From Hyphomicrobiales bacterium (GTDB taxonomy: Bacteria > Pseudomonadota > Alphaproteobacteria > Rhizobiales > Rhizobiaceae), in assembly GCA_026400435.1 (NCBI GenBank), contig JAPLOZ010000085.1, positions 1-64,000 on the forward strand: 64,000 bases of DNA, in the 5' to 3' direction. Every line of letters begins with the position of its first letter. The first letter of the stretch is position 1. The notes beneath the pieces are model-generated. The model was not told where the DNA came from. It made no database searches and saw nothing but the letters and a program-made list of their open reading frames with translations. Shown here one piece after another: positions 28,783-38,051 of the stretch. The translations under genes and the position numbers were made by a program.

Positions 28783-29525
28783 GCCGATCCGCCGCCCCGC
28801 ATGCCCTCGATCATAAGCCGATCCTCGGGGCGGTCGCGCGCCTCCAAAGCCTTGACTCCGCCGGTTGCAAAGAGCTCTACCGCCGTGAGCAGTTTGGCGA
28901 GCGTCGCGGCGGAATTGCGGTCAAAGCGGAACCATGCGCCTTTCGACAGGCGGGCGATTTCCCTGAACGCATTCTCGGCGGTGCCGTCCCTGCCCTCCTG
29001 GAACACGAACACCGGCACGCCGCGCAGGCCGAGATTGCCGGCCTTCACAGCAAGGTCTTGAAGCGTCTCTTCCATCGCATCGCCGATATAGACCAGCGCA
29101 TCGACCTTCTGGGTCGCTGTCTGCCTGAGCGCGTGCGCGAGCACTTTGCCAATCTGCGTGCTGCCGCCCTGGCAGGCGATATCAGTCATCAGGCGTTTCA
29201 GCGCCGCGGTATCGTTGACGAATTTCGACGCGCGGCATTCGCCGAGCCCGCGGAAATAGACCAGCTGCACGCCAAGCGGGCCGGCCTTGCCGCCAGTCTG
29301 CCCGACTGCGTCGAACATCTGCGCCTGGAGGGTGCAGGCGAGATCCCAGGTCGGCTGCCGGCTCATCGTGGCGTCGAGCGCGAGGATCAGACGTCCGCCG
29401 GCTGCGCGCGTGGCCGCCACCGCCTTCGCCTGTCGCACAAACACGTCGATCTCGCCCGACGACGAACGCTTTTCCGGCACGTTCGCCGGGCCTTTGACCG
29501 GGACTGGCGTTTTTTCCTCACCCAT
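28779..29525 (-). CDS. VWA domain-containing protein
   Basis: The product has 248 residues with a von Willebrand A fold covering about residues 40-210. The metal-ion site reads DATMS where the canonical motif is DxSxS, so the middle Ser is Thr; the later GDAMEE can supply the other Asp. No signal peptide or membrane helix is seen, so it is cytoplasmic. The ATG at 29525 (MGEEKTPVP) is chosen; a longer frame to 29561 exists and no strong SD decides. It is coupled by ATGA overlap to the J-domain protein gene. Its function is not established. Confidence 0.82.
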   Translation of the reverse strand: MGEEKTPVPVKGPANVPEKRSSSGEIDVFVRQAKAVAATRAAGGRLILALDATMSRQPTWDLACTLQAQMFDAVGQTGGKAGPLGVQLVYFRGLGECRASKFVNDTAALKRLMTDIACQGGSTQIGKVLAHALRQTATQKVDALVYIGDAMEETLQDLAVKAGNLGLRGVPVFVFQEGRDGTAENAFREIARLSKGAWFRFDRNSAATLAKLLTAVELFATGGVKALEARDRPEDRLMIEGMRGGGSA

Positions 29526-29647
29526 GGACGAGAAGATGTGACGGAGGGGCGCGGCTTGCAAGCCCGACGTCGCCGTATCCCAAGAGCCAGATGGAACGAC
29601 TGCCTTTCTGGCAGATCATTCTTTCCGGCAGATCATTTGCGGGGCGC

Positions 29648-30853
29648 CTATTCCGGATAAGTCTCCGAGCTGTCCGAACTTGCGCTCTTGAACAGGATGA
29701 AGGCCAAGGGGTTTCCGGGATCGCACGTTACATCGCTGCGCAGACCCGTTACCCTGCCGTCCACGGCGCTCGTATATTCGGCAACGACCTCGCCGAACGT
29801 GTTACGCTGGATTGTGGTTTTCTGCCCGGCCTTGACCTCCTCGTCCAGCTTGACGAGATGCTCGACGAAACCGCCCTCGGTCGCAATGATTGGAAACGCG
29901 CTGTTGCCGATAAAGACGTTGGCGTCGGCGGCGGTACGGCCGATGGGACCCGCGACGATCCCGTAGTTTTTCAGCACGTTCATCGTGCCTTCCACAAAAA
30001 GCGCAATCATGTCGGGGTCGAGCACGCGGGCGGCGCCGATTTCCGGCGTGAAGCACGGGATGCCAACGTCGACAAGCGCATTGTGCAGCACGCTCGGATA
30101 GACGGGATCGTCCCAAATCTGGCCGACCGGGTAAAGGTCCGTCATTATCTTGACGTCGGGCAGCGTACGGTCGCCGATGTTGAAGGCGGCGACCTCGAAG
30201 CCAGTCGTTCCCGTGTGAAAATCGATGGCCAAATCGGAGTTCGGTTTCAGCAGACGGTTAAAAAGCAGTCCGGCGTGACGGCTGGTGGCGCTGATGCCGT
30301 TCTCGTTTCCGGGCCACTCCCGGTTCATGTCGATCAGGTCGGCGCCCCTGCCCGAGTTGGGCCATCGTCGCTGCATGCTTTCGACAGCCGGGCGGGCTAT
30401 GTCAAGGACGGCCATGACCGTCCCCGACATTTGCGCGGGGTCGAGCATGTTCATCACCGTCTGAACCGTATGAATGGAGCTCATTTCGTCGCCATGCACG
30501 CCGCTGGTCAGGGTCATGCGCTTTCCTGGCTGAGCACCCTTGGCGACGATGACAGACACGTTCCATCGCTGCCCGGTGGGCATCTGTGCACCCTGAAAGT
30601 ACAACAAGTGCTTCTTGCCGGGCTCAAGATCTCCGGTGTCGAGCGTGCTGACGACTCTTTTGCCGTCGATCGAATCGCCGGTATAGACGGTTCCCTGCGA
30701 CGTGCTCGGCGCCGCAGCGGTGGACGACGCGGCATTTTCCTGCGCGTTGGCTACGCCGGCATTGAGAGCGAGTGCCGTCGATACGCCGACCGTGGCGATT
30801 GACGCGATCATGAAGTCGCGACGATCTAGGGTTTCCCTGAGTTTGTCCGACAT
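29648..30853 (-). CDS. Exported succinylglutamate desuccinylase/aspartoacylase-family zinc enzyme
   Basis: The product has 401 residues. A Tat-like N-terminus carries RRDFMIASIATVGVSTALAL, pointing to export of a folded metalloenzyme. Zinc ligands of the M14-like AstE/AspA family are visible: His and Glu in SGVHGDEMSS and His in AIDFHTGTTG. The catalytic Glu is in FTPEIGAARV. The enzyme presumably deacylates an N-acylated amino acid or a related amide in the periplasm; the substrate is unknown. The ATG at 30853 has AAAGGA about 8 nt upstream. It is flanked by unrelated genes. Confidence 0.87.
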   Translation of the reverse strand: MSDKLRETLDRRDFMIASIATVGVSTALALNAGVANAQENAASSTAAAPSTSQGTVYTGDSIDGKRVVSTLDTGDLEPGKKHLLYFQGAQMPTGQRWNVSVIVAKGAQPGKRMTLTSGVHGDEMSSIHTVQTVMNMLDPAQMSGTVMAVLDIARPAVESMQRRWPNSGRGADLIDMNREWPGNENGISATSRHAGLLFNRLLKPNSDLAIDFHTGTTGFEVAAFNIGDRTLPDVKIMTDLYPVGQIWDDPVYPSVLHNALVDVGIPCFTPEIGAARVLDPDMIALFVEGTMNVLKNYGIVAGPIGRTAADANVFIGNSAFPIIATEGGFVEHLVKLDEEVKAGQKTTIQRNTFGEVVAEYTSAVDGRVTGLRSDVTCDPGNPLAFILFKSASSDSSETYPE

Positions 30854-31038
30854 GGCAATGGTCCTTTCCACCTGCATGAATACTTGTATTCGGGCCCACG
30901 TGGGATGCGGACTCCCAGCCACGTCAAGGCAAGAGTATTGGCTGGAACTGGAGGTTGCAAGGTGGATGCCTGCGAGGCCGCTATGGGTTGTCGGGCCTGA
31001 ACCGATTCAAACGGAGACAGTTCGGACGGCTTCGGAGG

Positions 31039-31067
31039 CACCCGGTTCCCGAGCGATGCACCGGGTG
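31039..31067 (-). terminator. Hairpin just after the DUF1489 gene
   Basis: CACCCGGT (31039-31046) and ACCGGGTG (31060-31067) form an 8-bp perfect stem that starts 2 bp after the DUF1489 stop on the minus strand. There is no U-run. It is a candidate 3'-end hairpin in the 216-bp gap before the exported deacylase gene. The rest of that gap shows no gene. Confidence 0.4.
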
Positions 31068-31069
31068 CG

Positions 31070-31507
31070 TCAGAGCAGACCGAGTTCCGTCAGTTCCTGC
31101 CGCAACTTCAGCGGCATTTCGGCGACGCCCTTGCGGCCCTTGCCGAGATCGGCGGGCGCTTCGTTCTGCTTCAGGTAGCGCCACCCCTGAAATGCCCTGC
31201 GCGGCTGCCAGTCCGTCCTGACCACGACAGGATCGAGCATCAGGTGGCAGCGCGATATACCCTCGCCGTCGATGAAGGGACGCACCTCAGACAGCCGTTG
31301 GCGGCACTGCACGCTGCCTTTGATGACCCAGTAGAGCGAACCGCCATCGACGAGTTCGGCTGCACGCGTCGGGACCATCCGGGTGGTATGAAAATGCTCG
31401 ACGGGCTCGCCGTCGCGACGGCGCTGGTCGAGCCGCATCGCGATCCATTCTTCAAGATCCTCGACGCTCTCGCAGCCGACGCAGAGTTTGAGCAGGTTCA
31501 GGGCCAT
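31070..31507 (-). CDS. DUF1489 family protein
   Basis: The product has 145 residues, the family length. It shows LLKLCVGCESVEDLEEW at the start, HTTRMVPTRAAELVDGGSLY in the middle (with WVIKG following), and the late DPVVVRTDWQPRRAFQGWRY. DUF1489 is widespread in alphaproteobacteria; I know of no assigned function. It has no signal peptide and is predicted cytoplasmic. It is transcribed divergently from the SulP-family gene. Confidence 0.9.
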   Translation of the reverse strand: MALNLLKLCVGCESVEDLEEWIAMRLDQRRRDGEPVEHFHTTRMVPTRAAELVDGGSLYWVIKGSVQCRQRLSEVRPFIDGEGISRCHLMLDPVVVRTDWQPRRAFQGWRYLKQNEAPADLGKGRKGVAEMPLKLRQELTELGLL

Positions 31508-31680
31508 GGACGAGACTTAGCGATGCGATGGCCGCTGTTCAATCGCGACGCGGGTTATGCACAGGCTCATCCTCCGCACTCCAGGGCAGCCCTTGTGCTA
31601 CAGACGTGAACCCGCACCGAAGCGTCGGATTGATCATCCCGTCTTGCAAGGCTACCCTTGACGCAAGGGGAGAGCATTCA

Positions 31681-33876
31681 ATGGCGATCGACGTAGGGGC
31701 GGCGCGCGGCCGCAGATGGCTGCCTGCGGCCATGATCGGCGTTATCGCCGGCGTCGACAACATCGCAGCGGCCCTTGCAATCGCGTCGCTTCTCTTCGCT
31801 GGACCGCTGTCGTCCGGGCTGGGCCTTGGAGTGGGCGTGGTCCTCGTCGGTGGCGCCGTGCTCGCGCTTGTAGTTGCCCTGCGCAGCACATTGCCAAACT
31901 CGGTCGCCTTGGTCCAGGAAACCTCCGTGGCGATCCTCGCCGCCGCTATCGTGGCCGCCACGACGACGCTCGATGGCCCCAACGACGTGAAGATCGCGAC
32001 GGCGGTTGCGATCCTGGGCGTCTCCAGCCTAGTCACGGGCGCGCTCTTCTGGGTCACCGGACGGCTCGGTCTCGGGGGGCTGGCACGCTTCCTGCCCTAT
32101 CCCGTCGTCGCCGGATTCCTCGCGGGATCGGGATGGCTGCTCGTCGACGGCTCGGCCGTGATGCTGACGGGGCACGGCATAGGTCCGACCTTCTTCGGGA
32201 TGGCGCGCGAGACCCGCGTCCTGATTCTCATCGGCCCGGCCATCCTGTTTGCGATCGTCCTGCAGCTGTCGCTGACCCGCTTCAATCACCCGGCGACAGT
32301 GCCGCTGGTCATGGTGGCAGCCGGCGCGGCCTTCTTTGCATCGCTCGCGGCTTCGGGCATCGGCATCGAAGACGCACGCAGCCTCGGCTACCTGCCAAAG
32401 CTCACGTCGCACGGCGGCGTGGAACTGCCGACCTTCGAAATGGTAACGAAGGTCGATTGGCACGCTGTGCTATTTGCTGGACCGACAATCGTTTCGATCG
32501 CTGCGCTCAGCATGGTCGGGCTGTTGCTGAACATCAGCGGACTGGAACTCGCTGTCGGTCGGGACATCGACGTCAACGCCGAATTGCGCTCCAGCGGCAT
32601 CGCCAATCTGTTGTCAGGAGCAGTGGGCGGACCCTCGGGTTATGTCGGCCTGACAATGACGGTGCTCGCGGAGCGCACCGGGGTTCGCGGCCGTGGCGCC
32701 GGCGTAGCGACGGCTCTCGCAATGCTCCTGGGCCTGGCGGCGGCTGGCGGCCTGATCTTTCAGGTGCCGGTCTTCCTCACCGCCGGTTTCGTGCTCTTCC
32801 TCGGCATCGGACTGCTCCGAGAGTGGCTGCTGGCGACCCGGCGCGAGCTGCCGCTGATAGAATGGCTAATCGTCGTCCTCATCCTCATGTCGATCGCGCT
32901 CGTCGGCTTCCTTCAGGGGTTGGCGGTAGGCCTTATGGTTTCCATCGCCGTGTTCGTTTTCAACTATTCCCGACTGCCGGTGGTCCGGCTCAACACCAGC
33001 GGCATCGAGCACCGCAGCTCGGTCGACCGCTCATCCGCCGCGTCAAGGCTGCTCAGCCGACACGGAGATGCCATCGAGATCGTGCAATTGCAGGGCTATC
33101 TCTTCTTCGGGTCGGCTGACCGCATGGTCAACTATGTGCGTCGCCGATTGCAGGCGCCCGGCCAGACGCCGCTACGCTTCCTCGTGCTGGATTTCCGCCA
33201 CGTCAGCGGGCTCGACTCAGCCGCGACGAGCGGCTTCCTGAAGATCAGGCGGATGAGCGAGGACCACAGGGTCAAGGTCTTCCTGACCCATATGTCGGGC
33301 GACGTCGAGAAGACGCTCGGCCTCGCCGGCATCAGGTTCAGCGAGCAAGGGACGATGACGCTGGAGGTCGATATCGACCACGCCCTCGAACATGCCGAGG
33401 AAGCAATCTTGAGGGAGCAGCCGGACCACGGCGTTCAGGCAGGACTGCTGACCCACCTGACCGCCATTGCCGGACCGCATCACCGCATGGGTGACCTGCT
33501 TAGCCACATGACCCGGATGCCCGTGCATCCGGGGGACTTCGTGATCAAGGCTGGCGACAAGGCGGACGACGTGTTTTTCATCGCCCACGGCCGGGTACGT
33601 GTAGAAGTGACATTGCCCAACGGTCGAAAGCTGCGGCTGCGAACGATGACCGATGGCGCCTTTGTCGGCGAGATGGCGCTCTATATGCAACAGGAGCGGA
33701 CGGCGGATGTGATAGTCGAGGCTCCATCGGAAATCTTCCGGCTGAGCGCAGCCGACCTGATCCGACTGGAGAGGGAGGATCCTGAAGTCGCCCTGCTCGC
33801 CCATCGTCTGCTGGCGGTCAATCTCTCCGAAAAGTTGAGCGTCGCCAACCAGGCCATCAAGCGCACCGAGCGGTAG
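31681..33876 (+). CDS. SulP family anion transporter fused to STAS and cyclic-nucleotide-binding domains
   Basis: The product has 731 residues. The first ~440 form a SulP-type membrane transporter (sulfate, bicarbonate or another anion). A STAS domain follows at about 453-577 (AIEIVQLQGYLFFGSADRMV, VLDFRHVSGLDSAA). A C-terminal CRP-like cNMP-binding domain covers about 603-731. Its phosphate-binding cassette is kept (FVGEMALYMQQERTADVIVE, with Glu and Arg), so cAMP or cGMP gating of transport is plausible. The ATG at 31681 follows GGGGAGAG; the upstream frame to 31528 is rejected. A class III cyclase is encoded 15 kb away. It converges on sdaA with a 6-bp gap. Confidence 0.92.
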   Translation: MAIDVGAARGRRWLPAAMIGVIAGVDNIAAALAIASLLFAGPLSSGLGLGVGVVLVGGAVLALVVALRSTLPNSVALVQETSVAILAAAIVAATTTLDGPNDVKIATAVAILGVSSLVTGALFWVTGRLGLGGLARFLPYPVVAGFLAGSGWLLVDGSAVMLTGHGIGPTFFGMARETRVLILIGPAILFAIVLQLSLTRFNHPATVPLVMVAAGAAFFASLAASGIGIEDARSLGYLPKLTSHGGVELPTFEMVTKVDWHAVLFAGPTIVSIAALSMVGLLLNISGLELAVGRDIDVNAELRSSGIANLLSGAVGGPSGYVGLTMTVLAERTGVRGRGAGVATALAMLLGLAAAGGLIFQVPVFLTAGFVLFLGIGLLREWLLATRRELPLIEWLIVVLILMSIALVGFLQGLAVGLMVSIAVFVFNYSRLPVVRLNTSGIEHRSSVDRSSAASRLLSRHGDAIEIVQLQGYLFFGSADRMVNYVRRRLQAPGQTPLRFLVLDFRHVSGLDSAATSGFLKIRRMSEDHRVKVFLTHMSGDVEKTLGLAGIRFSEQGTMTLEVDIDHALEHAEEAILREQPDHGVQAGLLTHLTAIAGPHHRMGDLLSHMTRMPVHPGDFVIKAGDKADDVFFIAHGRVRVEVTLPNGRKLRLRTMTDGAFVGEMALYMQQERTADVIVEAPSEIFRLSAADLIRLEREDPEVALLAHRLLAVNLSEKLSVANQAIKRTER

Positions 33877-33882
33877 CCTTCC

Positions 33883-35283
33883 TCAGCACTCCACCACATT
33901 GACCGCCAGCCCGCCGAGGCTGGTTTCCTTGTACTTCTCGCTCATGTCGAGGCCGGTCTGGCGCATGGTCTCGATGGCCGCGTCGAGCGGCACGAAATGG
34001 CTGCCGTCGCCCTTGATGGCGAGCGAGGCGGCGGTGACCGCCTTCACCGCGCCGAGTGCATTGCGCTCGATGCACGGGACCTGGACCAATCCGCCGACCG
34101 GGTCGCAGGTCATACCCAGGTGATGTTCGAGCGCGATTTCGGCGGCGTTCTCCACCTGCTCGGGCGTGCCGCCCATGACAGCGCACAATCCAGCAGCCGC
34201 CATCGCCGAGGCAGAACCCACCTCGCCCTGGCAGCCGACCTCCGCGCCTGAGATCGAGGCATTGGTCTTGATGATGCCGCCGATCGCGGCAGCCGTCAGC
34301 AGGAAGTCGCGGATGCTGGGCTGGTCGGCTTCGGGGTGGAAATGCAGCCAGTAGCGCAGCACGGCCGGCAGCGTGCCGGCTGCACCGTTGGTCGGCGCGG
34401 TCACGACGCGCCCGCCGGCGGCGTTCTCCTCGTTGACAGCCATTGCGTAGATGGAGAGCCAGTCGTTGGCGAGCAACGGGTTCGGCCGATTGGTGCGCCA
34501 TTCCTCATTGAGCTTGTCGTGCAGGGCGCGTGCGCGGCGGCGAACCTTGAGGCCGCCCGGCATGATGCCATCCTGCGACAGCCCTCTGTTGATACAACCG
34601 AGCATCGCTTCCCAGATCGCGTCGAGCCCCCCATCGAGCTTTTCGCGCGGCATATGGACCTCTTCGTTGGCGCGCTTCATCTCGGCGATCGAAAGACCGC
34701 TCTTGCCAGCCATCGCAAGCATCTCGACGGCGTTCCTGAACGGATAGGGCACGCGTCCGGCCGGCTTGTCGGCGCCCCTGGACTTCAGCCGCTGAAGCTC
34801 CTCCTCCGAAACCACGAAGCCACCGCCGACCGAATAGTAGATGCGTTTGAGGAGCAGCCGGTCGTCCGTATCGTAGGCGTAGAACGCCAGGCCGTTGGCG
34901 TGGCCCAGAAGCGGCGTCTTCCGGTCCAGCACGAGGTCGGCTGCGGGATCGAAGCGATAGGAAGGATGGCCGGGAGGCGAGACCCGCTTCAAGTCGGTGA
35001 TAGCTGCGATGGCGGTATCCGCATTGTCGGGGTCCACCGTCTGCGGCGTCTCGCCCGCAAGACCGAGGATCACCGCACGGTCGGTGCCGTGCCCGACGCC
35101 CGTATAGGCGAGTGATCCATGCAGGCTGACCGCGATGCGGCCGACCCTGGCCCCTGCCGGACGGGGCCAGTCGCCGGATGCAATCTCGTCCAGGAAGCGC
35201 GCGGCGGCGGTCATCGGCCCCATGGTGTGGGAACTCGATGGGCCTATGCCGATCTTGAAGAGGTCGAATACCGACAAAAACAT
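33883..35283 (-). CDS. sdaA: L-serine ammonia-lyase (single-chain, iron-sulfur)
   Basis: This enzyme deaminates L-serine to pyruvate and ammonia using a [4Fe-4S] cluster. The product has 466 residues in one chain, with the beta domain first ([17 protein letters not shown]) and the catalytic alpha domain after. The cluster cysteines are in [21 protein letters not shown] and the final NVVEC. The signature SHTMGP and [20 protein letters not shown] are present. The ATG at 35283 is preceded by GGGG at 8 nt. It ends 6 bp from the SulP-type gene, on the opposite strand. Confidence 0.95.
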   Translation of the reverse strand: MFLSVFDLFKIGIGPSSSHTMGPMTAAARFLDEIASGDWPRPAGARVGRIAVSLHGSLAYTGVGHGTDRAVILGLAGETPQTVDPDNADTAIAAITDLKRVSPPGHPSYRFDPAADLVLDRKTPLLGHANGLAFYAYDTDDRLLLKRIYYSVGGGFVVSEEELQRLKSRGADKPAGRVPYPFRNAVEMLAMAGKSGLSIAEMKRANEEVHMPREKLDGGLDAIWEAMLGCINRGLSQDGIMPGGLKVRRRARALHDKLNEEWRTNRPNPLLANDWLSIYAMAVNEENAAGGRVVTAPTNGAAGTLPAVLRYWLHFHPEADQPSIRDFLLTAAAIGGIIKTNASISGAEVGCQGEVGSASAMAAAGLCAVMGGTPEQVENAAEIALEHHLGMTCDPVGGLVQVPCIERNALGAVKAVTAASLAIKGDGSHFVPLDAAIETMRQTGLDMSEKYKETSLGGLAVNVVEC

Positions 35284-35427
35284 CGTTCAAACCCCAGGAG
35301 TGATGGCGCTGCAGGCTGTTTCGGCTGTTTGGCCGAGACGGGCTGCAGATCCGCCGACTTCGGATGATCAGCAAGCGACATTGCGTATATAGTGCCAAGT
35401 CACGAATGCGGGAAACGGGTTGTCGCC

Positions 35428-36117
35428 ATGCTTCTTTCGATCGCGGATATTTCGGCGCTGACGTTCTTCCTCGTCGCGTGGACGCTCCATTCGCTGTCGA
35501 CCGAAGGCAAGCTGTTCAGCCGCATCTCCCTGTCGCAAGCCATGAACATCCAGCGCGCGGCCTGGATGCGCACCATGGCGCGGCGCGAACTGCGCATGAT
35601 CGACACCTCGATCATGCTCGGGCTGCAGCAGGGCACCGCCTTCTTCGGATCGAGCGCGCTGATCGCGGTCGGCGGATGCTTCGCACTGATCGGCGCGAGC
35701 GACCGGGTGCTGAACGTGCTTGGCGATCTGCCCTTGTCCACCGTAGCCTCGCGCCCGGTTTTCGAGGTCAAGGTGATCGGGCTGATCCTGATCCTGGCAT
35801 ATTCGTTCTTCAAATTCGGCTGGTCCTACCGGCTGTTCAACTACTGCTCGATCCTGATCGGCGCGGTTCCCGTGCACCGGGACGATCCCGGGCACGCCGA
35901 GGAAATCGAAAAGGCAGTGGTCAGGGCGACGAAGATGAACGTGCTTGCCGGCAAACACTTCAACGCGGGACTGCGCGGAATATTCTTCTCAATCGGGTAC
36001 CTTGGGTGGTTCGTAAACCCCGTCGCTTTCGCCCTCTCCACCCTGCTGCTGCTCTGTGTTCTGGTCCGCCGGCAGTTTTTCTCCGCCGCCCGACGCGCCG
36101 TCCTGCCCGGGAATTGA
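35428..36117 (+). CDS. DUF599 membrane protein
   Basis: The product has 229 residues with four hydrophobic segments and fits DUF599. Recognisable features are TLHSLSTEGKLFSRISLSQA near the first helix, QGTAFFGSSALIAVGGCFAL, KFGWSYRLFNYCSILIGAVP, and a final helix at GYLGWFVNPVAFALSTLLLL. Its function is unknown. The ATG at 35428 is chosen because the frame upstream to 35392 is not hydrophobic; the SD is weak. Its last 129 bp lie antisense to the 3' end of the converging ydcF-like gene, an unusually long overlap. Confidence 0.82.
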   Translation: MLLSIADISALTFFLVAWTLHSLSTEGKLFSRISLSQAMNIQRAAWMRTMARRELRMIDTSIMLGLQQGTAFFGSSALIAVGGCFALIGASDRVLNVLGDLPLSTVASRPVFEVKVIGLILILAYSFFKFGWSYRLFNYCSILIGAVPVHRDDPGHAEEIEKAVVRATKMNVLAGKHFNAGLRGIFFSIGYLGWFVNPVAFALSTLLLLCVLVRRQFFSAARRAVLPGN

Positions 36118-36930
36118 CATGTCGTCGGGTCCGGGAAACACAGAATCGATGCGGCCGGTGAACTTGTACCCGATGAGACCAAACCATTCGCGGATCGCCA
36201 TCGTCGTCGTCTGCAGCGAATCGGCCGGGTTGTCGCGCATGACGCCGAGGCCCTCCTGCCCCGACGTGCGGTAGTCGACCGGCCACGGCACAACCGGAAA
36301 CGCGGCCTTCCGGAACAGTCCCATCGACCGCGGCATGTGAAATGAGGACGTGACAAGGAGCCAGGTTTCGTCCTTTCCTGGCGTCACGAGTTTGCGGAGG
36401 TTCTCGACGTTATCATAGGTGTTGCGCGATTGGCGCTCAAGGATCAGGCGGCTAGCCGGCACGCCGAGGGCTTCGAAAAGCTTCGGCGCGGTGTCGGCAT
36501 CGCCCTCGCCGTCCAGGAGCAACGTACCCGTGCCACCCGATACGACCACCTTCGCCTCGGGATAGCGCCTTGCCAGCACCGCTGCCTCAAGGAAACGATC
36601 ACCGCCGCTGTTGATGTCGTAGCCGCCGCGCGCAAGGTTGATCGCGCCCTCGAAGCCGCCGCCCAGAACGATGATACCGGCGACCTTGTCGGGCATCGGT
36701 GGCCGCTGGAAACGCTCCTCCAGAGGATTGAGCAGGAGCGCGCCGAGCGACGTCCACGACGCCAGCGAAAGCAGCAGGAAGGCAAGGATGAGGGTGAAGC
36801 CGCGCAGTTTGCGCCAGCCAAGCCAGCCGACAAGGATTGCAAATCCGAGCAGGAAAAGCGCGAAATTGAGCGGCTGGATCAGAAACCAGAACAGCTTGGA
36901 GGCAAAGAACAGAAAGGAGAAGTCGTTCAT
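35989..36930 (-). CDS. YdcF family (DUF218) membrane protein
   Basis: The product has 313 residues. Two N-terminal membrane helices (about residues 10-60) precede the DUF218 domain. The domain has IIVLGGGFEGAI, VVSGGTGTLLLDGEGDA, ESQSRNTYDNV-like (ERQSRNTYDNVEN) and VTSSFHMPRSMGLFRKAAF. The family includes ElyC, which affects peptidoglycan and lipid-carrier metabolism. After the conserved REWFGLIGYKFTGRIDS the protein runs on for about 50 polar residues rich in Gly, Glu and Gln. That tail is encoded opposite the end of the DUF599 gene and is probably a late extension. Confidence 0.87.
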   Translation of the reverse strand: MNDFSFLFFASKLFWFLIQPLNFALFLLGFAILVGWLGWRKLRGFTLILAFLLLSLASWTSLGALLLNPLEERFQRPPMPDKVAGIIVLGGGFEGAINLARGGYDINSGGDRFLEAAVLARRYPEAKVVVSGGTGTLLLDGEGDADTAPKLFEALGVPASRLILERQSRNTYDNVENLRKLVTPGKDETWLLVTSSFHMPRSMGLFRKAAFPVVPWPVDYRTSGQEGLGVMRDNPADSLQTTTMAIREWFGLIGYKFTGRIDSVFPGPDDMSIPGQDGASGGGEKLPADQNTEQQQGGEGESDGVYEPPKVPD

Positions 36931-36979
36931 TCCAACCCCGTAACGATGCGCATCGCAGGCGCGCGCCGACGACCGGTTC

Positions 36980-37972
<993 letters not shown>

Positions 37973-38051
37973 ATGCGTCTCCCGTCCGAAGCGGATACAT
38001 GATGGCGTCCATGAAACCCTGCCGTAGCATTGCCTTGAAAAACACCTGCGG

